This document shows positions 36,095 to 45,236 of a DNA stretch of 64,000 nucleotides, piece by piece; the first letter of the stretch is position 1; every line of letters starts with the position of its first letter. The translations under genes and the position numbers were made by a program. The notes beneath the pieces were generated by a model. The model did no database searches. It worked only from the letters and a program-made list of their open reading frames with translations, and was not told where the DNA came from. This DNA is from Chloroflexota bacterium (GTDB lineage Bacteria > Chloroflexota > Dehalococcoidia > Lucifugimonadales > Lucifugimonadaceae). The stretch lies in the NCBI GenBank assembly GCA_027618835.1, contig JAQCHZ010000005.1, positions 62,001 through 126,000 on the forward strand, in the 5' to 3' direction.

Positions 36095-37436
36095 CGCCGA
36101 GATCCACTGTGACATCTGTGACGACAGACGGTGGTTTATCTCTGCTCCGAGTGAAAATGCTCCAGCTTCAGCCCGGACGGTTATCGCTTGCCAATGTCAG
36201 GAACGCGTGTGGGGCGTTAAATCGTCAGATCGCATCAGGCAATACTCCGACTTAGGCCCGCTAGCGCGTCTCACCTTTAACACGGTCGAGTTAGGTACCC
36301 GAGACACTTTCTCTGAGCCATCGAGCTTCCGTGAGGCGTACCACGCCGCCCAACGGTTCGTCACCGATATGCAGGGTTGGCTGGTTCTCTGCGGACCTTC
36401 TGGCACCGGAAAAACTCATCTAGCTGCTGCAGTCGGCAACGCGCTCGTAGAAGCCGACCAACCGGTTCGATTTGTTTCAGTGCCCGACCTTTTGGATCAC
36501 TTGCGATCGGCATTCGATCCTGCCGCCGGCGCGCAATACGATGAAATATTCTTACAAGCAATCGAAGCGCCGATTTTAATCCTCGACGATCTAGGCGCAC
36601 AGTCGCCCACGGCCTGGGCCGACGAAAAGCTCGATCAGATTCTCACTCACCGCTTCAACCGTCGACTTCCAACGTTGGTAACTACTGGAACCAGGTTCGA
36701 TGAATTGGGTGACCGCCTGCGAACGCGCCTTGGCGATCCTTATTTCTCGAAAGTGGTGAACATCAAAGCCGGTAGCGGGATTCCAGACATTCGCGATTCG
36801 GGTCTCGAAACTCGGCTGTCTGAAACCATGACCTTCGACGCCTACACATCCAAAGGCGCAGCAGGCGCTACGGTAGCCCAGAAACGCTCGCTGGCAGAGG
36901 CGCACGCCGCAGCCAAGGTCTTTGCCGAGCATCCGTCGGGATGGCTCTATCTCGCAGGGCCTACAGGCGTTGGTAAGACTCACCTTGCAGCGGCCATCGT
37001 CAGCGAGAATATTGCGCAAGGTCGCGAAGTGCTGTTTCGGTTCGTACCAGATTTGCTCGATGATCTTCGACGATCGTACGGCTCAGGTGGCGGCAACTCC
37101 TTCGACAATGCGTTCCGACAAGTGCGGGATGTTGATATTTTGATCCTCGATGATTTCGGTGCTGAAGCTTCAACTGCATGGGCAGAGGAGAAGCTTTACC
37201 AGCTTATTGTTCACCGACACGATTCGATGATGCCAACAGTATTCACAAGTCGAACCGCAATCGAAACCATGAGCGGAACTGACTCACGGTCGGCTTCTCG
37301 GTATTCGGATGCGATCATCTCTCGACTAAGCGATGCGAATGTGGTCGCCGAGCGATATTTAACTGCGCCTGACTTCCGCCATCGTGGAGCTGCGCCCCGA
37401 CCTCGATCGACAGGCAGAACATCGCCTCGCAAGTGA
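35994..37436 (+). CDS. DnaC/DnaI-type helicase loader with two tandem AAA+ modules
   Basis: The 480-residue protein has an N-terminal Cys cluster (Cys39, Cys42, Cys66, Cys68, possible zinc site) and two complete DnaC-like ATPase modules. Module 1: GPSGTGKT 134-141 and ILILDDLG 194-201. Module 2: GPTGVGKT 322-329 and ILILDDFG 382-389. Both are followed by an AWA-EK-x-LxQ helix, showing an internal duplication. Ordinary loaders are 240-310 residues with one module. ATG 35994 follows GAGGAG (35981-35986) and overlaps the DnaD gene by 101 bases out of frame. It should load DnaB with ATP. Confidence 0.88.
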   Translation: MDRMEPLNEIFKRIGQTSSTRNTSSDNELEEPTSAEIHCDICDDRRWFISAPSENAPASARTVIACQCQERVWGVKSSDRIRQYSDLGPLARLTFNTVELGTRDTFSEPSSFREAYHAAQRFVTDMQGWLVLCGPSGTGKTHLAAAVGNALVEADQPVRFVSVPDLLDHLRSAFDPAAGAQYDEIFLQAIEAPILILDDLGAQSPTAWADEKLDQILTHRFNRRLPTLVTTGTRFDELGDRLRTRLGDPYFSKVVNIKAGSGIPDIRDSGLETRLSETMTFDAYTSKGAAGATVAQKRSLAEAHAAAKVFAEHPSGWLYLAGPTGVGKTHLAAAIVSENIAQGREVLFRFVPDLLDDLRRSYGSGGGNSFDNAFRQVRDVDILILDDFGAEASTAWAEEKLYQLIVHRHDSMMPTVFTSRTAIETMSGTDSRSASRYSDAIISRLSDANVVAERYLTAPDFRHRGAAPRPRSTGRTSPRK

Positions 37437-38110
37437 GTTTCGAACTTTCAGCAACCGGAATCGACGGCTGCACGTTTTGCTCTATTATCGAGGGCAGCAC
37501 AGAGGCGAAATGGGAGTCACGCCCGACTGGCGACTCACGTGTCAGTTGCTTCCACAATCGGCTTATGTGGGCACGAGTCATGCTATTGATCGTCCCAACT
37601 CAACACCTCACGCAACATGAGTTGTGGTCGTCTGACGTTTTGATCGATGCCGCCCGCCTTGCGCTCGAAATGGGCGACAAACACTGTGGAGCCGAAGGTT
37701 ACCGCGCTATATCAAACTTCGGACTTCAAGCCCATCAGAGCCAACCACATGCTCACATTCACATAGTGTCGGGAACATCGACGCAGCTTCAGACGGCAGT
37801 GCAGAAATCATCGTTAGATGGCAGTGAATTTACTTCGGTGGCTGAATACGACGTTGACGAAAGCCCGTTTGCTGCCAGTATTGCCCCGCAAACCGCTATG
37901 TCGCAACGCGAACTATGGAGTTCAGAACAGATACTCGAAACGTCGAGGCAAGCCCTCAAAACGGCTGAATGCCAGTCGCCGAATGGGTTTCGGCTGATGT
38001 CGAACTTCGAGCCATCAGCGACAAGCGGTCCAGGTCAAGATCAAACTCCAGGCGAGAACCCGGCAAGCCTGTTTTTACTCGGCGGCGGACAACTCGGACT
38101 CTACGTTTAG
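37433..38110 (+). CDS. HIT-domain protein with degenerate second half
   Basis: CTFCSIIEG (13-21) and HAHIHIV (His106, His108, His110) mark a HIT-family nucleotide hydrolase/transferase. After residue 150 a second stretch, QRELWSSEQILETSRQAL and FRLMSNFEPSA, mirrors QHELWSSDVLIDAARLAL and YRAISNFGLQA of the first half. It lacks the histidine triad, so it looks like a duplicated, decayed HIT unit. The GTG overlaps the loader gene stop by four bases, putting it in the same operon. The substrate may be a dinucleotide made at replication, but this is speculation. Confidence 0.75.
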   Translation: MSFELSATGIDGCTFCSIIEGSTEAKWESRPTGDSRVSCFHNRLMWARVMLLIVPTQHLTQHELWSSDVLIDAARLALEMGDKHCGAEGYRAISNFGLQAHQSQPHAHIHIVSGTSTQLQTAVQKSSLDGSEFTSVAEYDVDESPFAASIAPQTAMSQRELWSSEQILETSRQALKTAECQSPNGFRLMSNFEPSATSGPGQDQTPGENPASLFLLGGGQLGLYV

Positions 38111-38152
38111 CTTAGTCTGCCTGTGACAGTCCCTCACCGAGCCGCACGTAGG

Positions 38153-38638
38153 CTAGGCGTACCGGGCAGTTGCCATCGTGCTCACTGCGATCACAACGAG
38201 AATGGCGTTGAGATATCCAAGCAGTGCCAGCTTGGATCGGTAAATAGCGAGTTCATCTTCATCAGCATCGCCCGACTCTAACCCACGACGCAATTTAGCG
38301 GTGAAGGCGCCCGCTGCACCGGAGACAAAAAATGCTGTCATCGACGTCATAATCCCGATCAATATCATCGATCCCCAGCCGCCGGAGCCAATGTCCGACA
38401 TGCTGCGCCCCGGGGTGGTCGAAACAAGTGCGAATCCGCTCAGCATCGTAACTACCGCTGCACTCGTAATCCAAAGACTATTCAGCTTGCTCGTTTTGTT
38501 CAGAAGTTGTTTTTCGAGATCGCCCGACGTGGCACGAATTCGAGGTTCGAGAAGCACCGCGAGATATATCGCAGCGCCCATCCAAAACGAACCCGCGATG
38601 ATGTGGATGATCCGCGTTAATACTAAACCGCCGTCCAA
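38153..38638 (-). CDS. four-helix membrane protein (CopD/DUF2269-like)
   Basis: Four hydrophobic segments include LTRIIHIIAGSFWMGAAIYL with a His that could bind heme or metal, and LNAILVVIAVSTMATARYA. The family resembles CopD/DUF2269 inner-membrane proteins of unknown exact role. It is a paralogue of the next, frameshifted gene. Confidence 0.7.
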   Translation of the reverse strand: MDGGLVLTRIIHIIAGSFWMGAAIYLAVLLEPRIRATSGDLEKQLLNKTSKLNSLWITSAAVVTMLSGFALVSTTPGRSMSDIGSGGWGSMILIGIMTSMTAFFVSGAAGAFTAKLRRGLESGDADEDELAIYRSKLALLGYLNAILVVIAVSTMATARYA

Positions 38639-38673
38639 TTCGATCTTTCTATGTTGCTAACTGATTACTTTTA

Positions 38674-39176
38674 TTAAACGTGCTGCGCAAGAGCCATGCA
38701 TCCGACCGCGATCACTACTCCAATTGAAGCAATTCTGGCGAGCAAGACTCCTCGATCTCGCAACTTGGTCATTTCAGCTACCTGCTCAGGAGTTGGTGGC
38801 CCGGTCAGACTCTTGCCGATTTCAGACATCTTCTTTCTGCTCATTCCGGCAACGTTTCCGATTCCGTAGGCGACTATGGAAAAAGCGAAGCCGAGCCAGA
38901 TCATCGTGCCCCAGTTGGTTGACCACAGGAAATCAAACAACGGGTCTCGTACACGGAATGCCATGATCACACCGAACACGATCGTCAAAATTACTGATCC
39001 GTGCAGAACAATCATCAATGGCTTGAGCATGTTCGCCATTAGAGCTGGAACATGAGGTGGCCCCGTTTTTTTTGCGAGTGCCGGCTGCACTACCCAAGCC
39101 AAAAATACTGCGCTTCCTACCCAAACTGCCCGCGCAATATGTGCAACAACCTGAGAATAGCGATCTCTGCGTCCAT
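38674..39176 (-). pseudogene. CopD/DUF2269-like membrane protein, frameshifted
   Basis: From ATG 39176 the frame reads MDAEIAILRLLHILRGQF and stops soon after. Adding one base in the AAA run at 39123-39125 (TTT on the minus strand) gives QFWVGSAVFLAWVVQPAL, which joins the long open frame to 38674. That restored protein mirrors its neighbour's MDGGLVLTRIIHIIAG-SFWMGAAIYL start. It has four membrane segments. So the gene is broken once, or a base was missed in a short homopolymer. Confidence 0.7.
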
Positions 39177-39232
39177 GGTCAACCTCTCATTTCAATACGA
39201 AATCGCTGAAGAACTAATTTTCAGTGCGAAGC

Positions 39233-40468
39233 CTACCATCTTGGCTTGGCGTAGTTGGGGAAGTTATAGCCCGTCCACGATCCATCTCGTGGAACAGCGC
39301 TTGGGTCGATATCGAGAATCATCTCTTTTCGATTGCTCGGTGCGCCTCGCTTCAGCGCCTCGTGCCGTTCGGCAAGCAGGTCCTCATCAATCTCAACGCC
39401 CAGTCCAGGCTTGTCTGGAACTTCCATATAGCCGTCTGTGAATTGCAGTTTTCCGCCCTTGATGATGTCGCCATCTGTATCGGTCCACGGATAGTGAGTA
39501 TCAGGCTGGTACGCCAGTTCTGGCGTGGCAGCACAAGCATGAAGCATCGCCGCTTGTGAAACGCCGAGAGAGTTGTTCGAGTGCCCAGACAATCCCCATT
39601 CCAATACTCGACACAGAACACCGGTTTCCTTGTAAGCAAGAATTCCGCCCCAATGGTGATGATCGCCTAATATCACATCGATCCCTTCCAATTGTGCGTT
39701 GGGCTTCACGTGCGAAAAGGCCGATACGCACATGTTCGAAGCGGTCGGGATATCCGTGTGCTTTTTCAGTTCGGCGTGATCGGCAATAGAGTCGGTGGGA
39801 TCCTCAAGATACTGCGGTTCATATTCTTCGATCGCTTTAGCTACGCGAATCGAAGTTTCGATGGTCCATACGGCGTTCGGGTCGATCCGAATCTCATAGC
39901 CGTCTTGTTTAGGGAATCGCTTGCGCAATAGCCGGAACGTTTCGATGTCGACATCTGGCTCGAAAAATCCGCCTTTGATCTTTAGCGCCTTGAATCCGTA
40001 TCGCTCAACGAACTCCTCCGCCTGCTTCACGAAACTTTCAGGATCGAGAGCCGCACCGTTGGCGATTTCGCCCTGCCCATTCTCGTCAGCAAATTTGTAG
40101 AACAGGTACGCCGCCCATTCGACCCGGTCCCTAGCTCGACCTCCGATGTAGTCGCACACAGGCATACCGGCTTCTTTGGCAGCGGCATCCAACATCGCTG
40201 TTTCCACGGCCGACCAGCCTTGTGGCGTGCCTTTCCACATCAACCGAGCCTGTGTCATCTGGCGTGGGTCGTGCCCGATGATCCAATCACGATTCGCCTC
40301 GGCTTCAGAGGCTTTCCCACCGTGTGTCTCACCGACTCCGCTGTAGCCATCGGACGTTTCGATTTGAACTATAGTTCGCTCACGATATGACTCGTGAACG
40401 CCCGTGCTGTTCAGCAACGGCTGATCGTGAGTTGCGACAGGTGTGACGATTAACTTGGATATTTTCAT
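39233..40468 (-). CDS. enolase-superfamily sugar-acid dehydratase (glucarate dehydratase-like)
   Basis: 411 residues with the mandelate racemase subgroup layout: capping domain start KISKLIVTPVATHDQPLLNS, Lys-x-Lys in LKIKGG, metal ligands in RIDPNAVW, YLEDPT and a further ASNMC segment, and His in HHHWGG. It most resembles glucarate dehydratase-type enzymes that remove water from aldaric or aldonic acids. It faces a second dehydratase across a 176-base gap, so both may respond to one control region. Confidence 0.88.
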   Translation of the reverse strand: MKISKLIVTPVATHDQPLLNSTGVHESYRERTIVQIETSDGYSGVGETHGGKASEAEANRDWIIGHDPRQMTQARLMWKGTPQGWSAVETAMLDAAAKEAGMPVCDYIGGRARDRVEWAAYLFYKFADENGQGEIANGAALDPESFVKQAEEFVERYGFKALKIKGGFFEPDVDIETFRLLRKRFPKQDGYEIRIDPNAVWTIETSIRVAKAIEEYEPQYLEDPTDSIADHAELKKHTDIPTASNMCVSAFSHVKPNAQLEGIDVILGDHHHWGGILAYKETGVLCRVLEWGLSGHSNNSLGVSQAAMLHACAATPELAYQPDTHYPWTDTDGDIIKGGKLQFTDGYMEVPDKPGLGVEIDEDLLAERHEALKRGAPSNRKEMILDIDPSAVPRDGSWTGYNFPNYAKPRW

Positions 40469-40644
40469 ACTTTGATGACTCTAATTGGACTAAACTTGGC
40501 GATGCCAAATTCTGACACCAGATTGGCATATGTCAATCTGGCGACGGTCGAACTAGCCGTCGAATTCATTGGCACCGATTTGTACCGGGCGCACCACCGC
40601 CAATCCATCCAACGCTGTTAATCAACGTAGTAAATTCAAAATCT

Positions 40645-41796
40645 ATGAACATCACGAACATAACCGTATTCCCACTCGTTAGTCAGCGACCAGAACTCCG
40701 TGTCGGCAAGCCAATCCACCCAAGCTGGTGGGGCTACGACCAAACGCTTATTCGGATAGACACCGAAGAGGGGATATCGGGCTGGGGATGTGCAGGCGTT
40801 CGATGGGAAATGGTTGAAGCGACGATGAAGGTGCTTTGGCCGCACTTGATCGGACAGGATGCACTTCAGCCAGAATCGGTTACAGAGCGACTGCACCAGT
40901 GGACGTTCTGGTACGGCAGAGGCGGAGCCGTCACGAGCTACATCGGTGCCGTGAACCATGCCCTGTGGGACATTCTTGGTAAGCACACCGGCCTATCTAT
41001 TTCTCGGCTGTTCGGCGGTCGGTACGTCGAAAAGGTGAAGCCTTACGCTTCGATGCTATTTTCATGGCCAGTGGACGAGATGGTCGAGAGTCTCGAATCA
41101 GGACTCGAAAAGAACTTCCGCGCCTTCAAGCTCGGCTGGGGTACGTTCGGTCGAGAGCGTGATTTACGACACGACGAAGAACTCGTGCGAAAAGCACGTG
41201 AAACCATCGGAGACGACTGTGAATTGATGGTCGACCCCGGCGGATCGGACGTCTTTTGGCACGGTGATCTCAAGTGGGCAATCGAAGCTGCCAAGATGCT
41301 AAAGGACTACAACGTATCGTGGTTCGAGGAGCCGTTGCGCGCCGATGACATCGATGGCTACAAGCGGCTGACGGAAGTTTCGCCAGTACGAATCGCAACT
41401 GGTGAAGTAATACGAGGACGGCTGAACTTCGATCCGTTCATCGACGAAAAGGCGTGCGACATACTTCAGCCTGACCAAACGATTTGTGGCGGACTATCGG
41501 AGTCACGCAAAATCTGGCAACGAGCCTATGACAACAATGTTCAGGTCGTAATGCACGGCTGGAACACTGCGGTCGGAGCCGCCGCCGATCTACAACTGTC
41601 TGCCTCAATGCCAAACGGTCGGTACCTCGAATACTGGCATCCCGCACCTTACGTAAGTGGAATCCTCGCCAAGCCAATGCTGCTTGATTCGGACGGCATG
41701 CTGCCGATTCCCGACGGTCCCGGTCTCGGAATCGAGATCGATGAAGACGCTGTCATCGCCCACGGCAAAGGCTCAGACGACTTCGGCGCACTCTAA
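40645..41796 (+). CDS. enolase-superfamily mandelate racemase/dehydratase
   Basis: 383 residues: FKLGWGTFG in the KxK position (only the first Lys kept), MVDPGG, SWFEEPL, ATGEV metal and acid segments, and VMHGWNT with the catalytic His. The C-terminus PDGPGLGIEIDED is typical of the family. Removal of water from a sugar acid is likely. It is followed after 47 bases by a creatininase-family gene on the same strand. Confidence 0.9.
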   Translation: MNITNITVFPLVSQRPELRVGKPIHPSWWGYDQTLIRIDTEEGISGWGCAGVRWEMVEATMKVLWPHLIGQDALQPESVTERLHQWTFWYGRGGAVTSYIGAVNHALWDILGKHTGLSISRLFGGRYVEKVKPYASMLFSWPVDEMVESLESGLEKNFRAFKLGWGTFGRERDLRHDEELVRKARETIGDDCELMVDPGGSDVFWHGDLKWAIEAAKMLKDYNVSWFEEPLRADDIDGYKRLTEVSPVRIATGEVIRGRLNFDPFIDEKACDILQPDQTICGGLSESRKIWQRAYDNNVQVVMHGWNTAVGAAADLQLSASMPNGRYLEYWHPAPYVSGILAKPMLLDSDGMLPIPDGPGLGIEIDEDAVIAHGKGSDDFGAL

Positions 41797-41843
41797 CTAA
41801 TTCATTCACGTAATTACCCGCGAACATCTACTCGGAGAATCTC

Positions 41844-42695
41844 ATGGCAATCAACGGCAAGTGGCGATACGAAGACCTCACATGGCCTGAAATGAATCAG
41901 GCGGTCGCGGCAGGGCTAATTCCAGTATTGCCAGTTGGCACGATGGAGCAGCACGGTCCTCACCTGCCGGTAAAAATGGATCGATGGACCGCTACTGAGG
42001 TGGCTAAAACCGCAGCAGAGCAACATCAAGATCGATTGCTCTTCATGCCTCCGGTCGCATATGGGTACACGACTCATGTGATGGATTTTCCCGGATCGGT
42101 AACCATTCACCACGAGACGTTCATTCGATACATCGTCGATATCTTGAAGTCACTTGCCTATCACGGGTTTAGTCGAATCATCGTCATCAACGGCCACGGC
42201 TCGAACATGCCACCGCTTGATCTTGCGTGCCGGCGAGCCAATATTGAAACCGACGCAAACGTGGCGCTTACTTCGTGGTGGAACCTAACCGCCGCTGATC
42301 CTGAGTTCATGAAGACATGGCGCGAATCGGGATTCCCGGGCGGCTGCGCTCACTCAGGCGAGGCAGAAACTTCTATGGCTTTGCACATGGCCCCCGAACT
42401 AATTCAAATGGATAAAGCGGTAAACGAAGAGATCAAGTTCCACGAACACAAATCGCCGTTCCAGTGGGTCGATCTATGGGGCGCTGGGCCGGTTTCGGTA
42501 ACTTCATGGACGAGCGAGTACACCGACTCAGGAGTTTGCGGAGACGCTCTTCTCGCCACGCCCGAAAAGGGGAAGATGCTGTTTGATGAAGCAGTGAAGA
42601 ATCTCATCGGCTGGTCGAACGAGTTCTACTCTAGGGAAGTCATGACCCGCAAAGATCACCACACAAGCCCACCGCTTTCTGATCTGCCTGGCTAA
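41844..42695 (+). CDS. creatininase-family amidohydrolase
   Basis: LPVGTMEQHGPHLPV (Glu and His metal ligands), VINGHGSN and CAHSGEAETSMAL are signature segments of the creatininase family. Members hydrolyse creatinine, formamides in flavin/pterin biosynthesis, or related cyclic amides. A true creatininase role is unlikely given the sugar-acid neighbourhood; lactam or lactone opening is possible. 283 residues, complete. Confidence 0.88.
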   Translation: MAINGKWRYEDLTWPEMNQAVAAGLIPVLPVGTMEQHGPHLPVKMDRWTATEVAKTAAEQHQDRLLFMPPVAYGYTTHVMDFPGSVTIHHETFIRYIVDILKSLAYHGFSRIIVINGHGSNMPPLDLACRRANIETDANVALTSWWNLTAADPEFMKTWRESGFPGGCAHSGEAETSMALHMAPELIQMDKAVNEEIKFHEHKSPFQWVDLWGAGPVSVTSWTSEYTDSGVCGDALLATPEKGKMLFDEAVKNLIGWSNEFYSREVMTRKDHHTSPPLSDLPG

Positions 42696-42763
42696 TAGCT
42701 CGCGGCTAACGGGAAGGTTCTGGATCAGGCGTCCGGAGAAACCTTGCCGGATCGGCTTCTGAT

Positions 42764-42805
42764 TCCGTCTCCCTGAGGGAGCAGGTTAGGTTGAGGGGGA
42801 ACGCC
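42764..42805. repeat. dispersed repeat family A, copy
   Basis: The short palindrome CTCCCTGAGGGAG is followed by CAGGTTAGGTTGAGGGGGAACG, the same tail as the copy at 21894-21942. It lies between converging genes. Confidence 0.65.
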
Positions 42806-42861
42806 GACCGTACGCCTAATTTTGTCGATCTACCGGAGATTCAAACGACAGCGCACCGCCT

Positions 42862-43857
42862 CTAGTCGAACGTAATACCGATTTTCACAGCGCCATCGAC
42901 ACGTTCGTTGGCGATAGCGAATGCTCGGTCGATTTCACCGATATTCACCTGGTGTGAAATGATCGGCTGAACATTGATTTCGCCTGAACTAATCTGACGT
43001 GCCGCTTCGGAGTAACTGGTGAGACCCGGTTCATCCTGCGAACCGAGAACAGTGAATACGTCAGCTCGACTTTTGAACATCTGTGAATAATCGAACGGAA
43101 CTGGTTCCTCTGACTCAGGAAGACCAAATAGAACGACACGCCCTTCGTTGCGAACAAGATGGAACGCTTGTGAAAGAGTTGGCGTTGAACCGACTGCTTC
43201 GATAACAAGATCGGCACCTACACCGCCTGTTAAATCCCGTACGGCTTCAACTGCTGCGTCACCGGTCACATCGATTGTTTCGTCGACGCCATACGCCAAT
43301 CCGAGTTCACGACGCCACGCCAGCGGCTCGATAGAAATAATCTTCTCGGCACCTAATTTCTTGAGTGTGAAATCCCAGAACAGCCCTGCGCTGCCCTGAC
43401 CGACGACCAAGCAGGTTTGCCCTTCGAGCGATGCTGGTAGCCGCTTCGCTGCATAGACAACCGTCCCCAGTTGCTGTGCAAGAGTCACGGTGTCAAGATC
43501 AACGTCAGGTTCCAGTTTCAGCACATGAGCGTCGTCAACGACTTGATAGTCAGCGAAGCACCGAGAATTCCAGATATGCGGTGTGGTGAGCACAACATCG
43601 CCTGCCGCAAATTTATCCGATAGCGATTCGACGACCTCTCCAACCGCTTCATGCCCCGGGTGACCAGCCATTGCGGGAAACGCGTGCATCGCCCAACCAG
43701 TGTTGACCATGTGAAGGTCGCTTCCACATATCGATGCTACACGGGTACGCACCAGAACTTCGCCCATAGCATGACGCGGTATCTCGACCTCATCGCAACG
43801 AACCACGCCTTTTTCGACAGCGACCGCGGCTCGCATCAATCCCGTTGGATCAGCCAT
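42862..43857 (-). CDS. medium-chain alcohol dehydrogenase
   Basis: ICGSDLHM with catalytic zinc Cys, GHPGHEAVGEV with the second ligand, and VVGQGSAGLFWDF as NAD(P) motif show an MDR dehydrogenase of 331 residues. The four-cysteine structural zinc loop is missing, as in several sugar-alcohol dehydrogenases. It abuts the GH4 gene (stop and start share bases), so the two are cotranscribed and a sugar or polyol substrate is likely. Confidence 0.9.
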   Translation of the reverse strand: MADPTGLMRAAVAVEKGVVRCDEVEIPRHAMGEVLVRTRVASICGSDLHMVNTGWAMHAFPAMAGHPGHEAVGEVVESLSDKFAAGDVVLTTPHIWNSRCFADYQVVDDAHVLKLEPDVDLDTVTLAQQLGTVVYAAKRLPASLEGQTCLVVGQGSAGLFWDFTLKKLGAEKIISIEPLAWRRELGLAYGVDETIDVTGDAAVEAVRDLTGGVGADLVIEAVGSTPTLSQAFHLVRNEGRVVLFGLPESEEPVPFDYSQMFKSRADVFTVLGSQDEPGLTSYSEAARQISSGEINVQPIISHQVNIGEIDRAFAIANERVDGAVKIGITFD

Positions 43858-45143
43858 TACGAGTACGCAGCCAGTTCATTACCGTGGGCAGTCCACATCT
43901 CATCAAACATCGACCGAATTTCTCCAAGCGATAAAACGGCTGACGTAAGCGGGTCAAGTGCGATCGCGTGGAACGCCGCCTCTCTGTCGCCATCGAGAAT
44001 TGCCTGAGTAGCCATCTGTTGCACCGCCTGGTTTGAACGACTCAGTGCAGCCAGCTGCCCCGGCAATTCCCCCACAGCCATGGGATGGAACCCGAGTTTG
44101 TCGATAAGAATCGGAACTTCGACGCTGCTCAGTTCGAGCAAATTGTCGATCAAACCTTGGTTTGGAACATTTCCGTTAATCACTGTGGGACGGTCCGACT
44201 CCATCGCCTCGATGATCCGGCAGGCATACTCTTCCGATCGATCAGCAGTAAGAATGCGATCGGAGTTGGCATCTTCCACAAGCTGCGTGTAGTGATCGTC
44301 TACCCGAGTGGTTCGATGCTGCAGATCCTGTCGAATCTGGTTCAGTTTAAATTCTTCGATGGTCTGTTCGTTCGTACGGAAGTACGGCGTGTACTCCGAC
44401 ATGTGGCGGGTCGATTCAGTGACGAAGTAGCCGAACTGCTTCATAACCTCGAATCGAACGGTATCTCGAGAAAATATTTCCGGGTTTTCCATCGCCTCGA
44501 AAAGTTGCGGGTAGGCATCCTGCCCATCAACTTCGAATCGTAAGAACCATGCGAGGTGATTGATTCCAGCGACCCAGCCTTTTACTCGATCCTTCGAGAC
44601 ACCGATATAGTCGGCAAGATCGGCAGTTGTGTGCTGCACGCTGTGACACAGGCCTATCGTTGGCACATCGGTTGCTTCAGCGATAGCCCAGCAAGCAATC
44701 GCCATTGGGTTCGTGTAGTTCAGCAGAGTAGCGTTCGGGGCAACATCTTCGATGTCTTCGCAGATATCCATGAGAACAGGAGCCGTACGAAGTGCCTTGA
44801 AAACGCCACCGGGTCCGACGGTGTCACCTACCGACTGATCGACCCCGTACTTCAACGGAATTGCGATGTCGCGTTCGTAGCTGTCGCCAACCCTTATTGT
44901 CGTGAGCACATAGTCCGAATCATCGAGAGCTTCACGTCGATTTGGTGTTGTTTCGACTTTGATATTCGTGCCAGTATCGCGAGCAAGCTTGTTCGCAAAC
45001 TTGCTCATGAGAGCCAGCCGTTCAGGGTCAGTGTCCATCAGAGAGACCGTCGCATCGGAGAGCTCAGGCACGCAGACGATGTCCTGTAGCAACCGACGAG
45101 CGAACACTACGCTGCCCGCACCAATCAGTGAAATCTTTGCCAA
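43857..45143 (-). CDS. family 4 glycoside hydrolase
   Basis: ISLIGAGSVVFARRLL is the N-terminal NAD motif; LLNYTNPMA, LCHSVQHT (metal Cys) and INHLAWF (metal His) are GH4 hallmarks. GH4 enzymes use NAD and Mn to cleave alpha- or beta-glycosides, glucuronides or galacturonides by a redox elimination. The DTVGPGGVF and NHLAWF details suggest the alpha-galactosidase/galacturonase side of the family. Uronide cleavage would suit the dehydratases around it, but that is inference. Confidence 0.92.
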   Translation of the reverse strand: MAKISLIGAGSVVFARRLLQDIVCVPELSDATVSLMDTDPERLALMSKFANKLARDTGTNIKVETTPNRREALDDSDYVLTTIRVGDSYERDIAIPLKYGVDQSVGDTVGPGGVFKALRTAPVLMDICEDIEDVAPNATLLNYTNPMAIACWAIAEATDVPTIGLCHSVQHTTADLADYIGVSKDRVKGWVAGINHLAWFLRFEVDGQDAYPQLFEAMENPEIFSRDTVRFEVMKQFGYFVTESTRHMSEYTPYFRTNEQTIEEFKLNQIRQDLQHRTTRVDDHYTQLVEDANSDRILTADRSEEYACRIIEAMESDRPTVINGNVPNQGLIDNLLELSSVEVPILIDKLGFHPMAVGELPGQLAALSRSNQAVQQMATQAILDGDREAAFHAIALDPLTSAVLSLGEIRSMFDEMWTAHGNELAAYS

Positions 45144-45236
45144 GTTAATCCGTCTCCTATGCGCTTACATACCCAAAGTAATCAAAGGTGATACGGCAAG
45201 CTAGCACACGATCAATAACTCGACCAGAGCCAGCAG

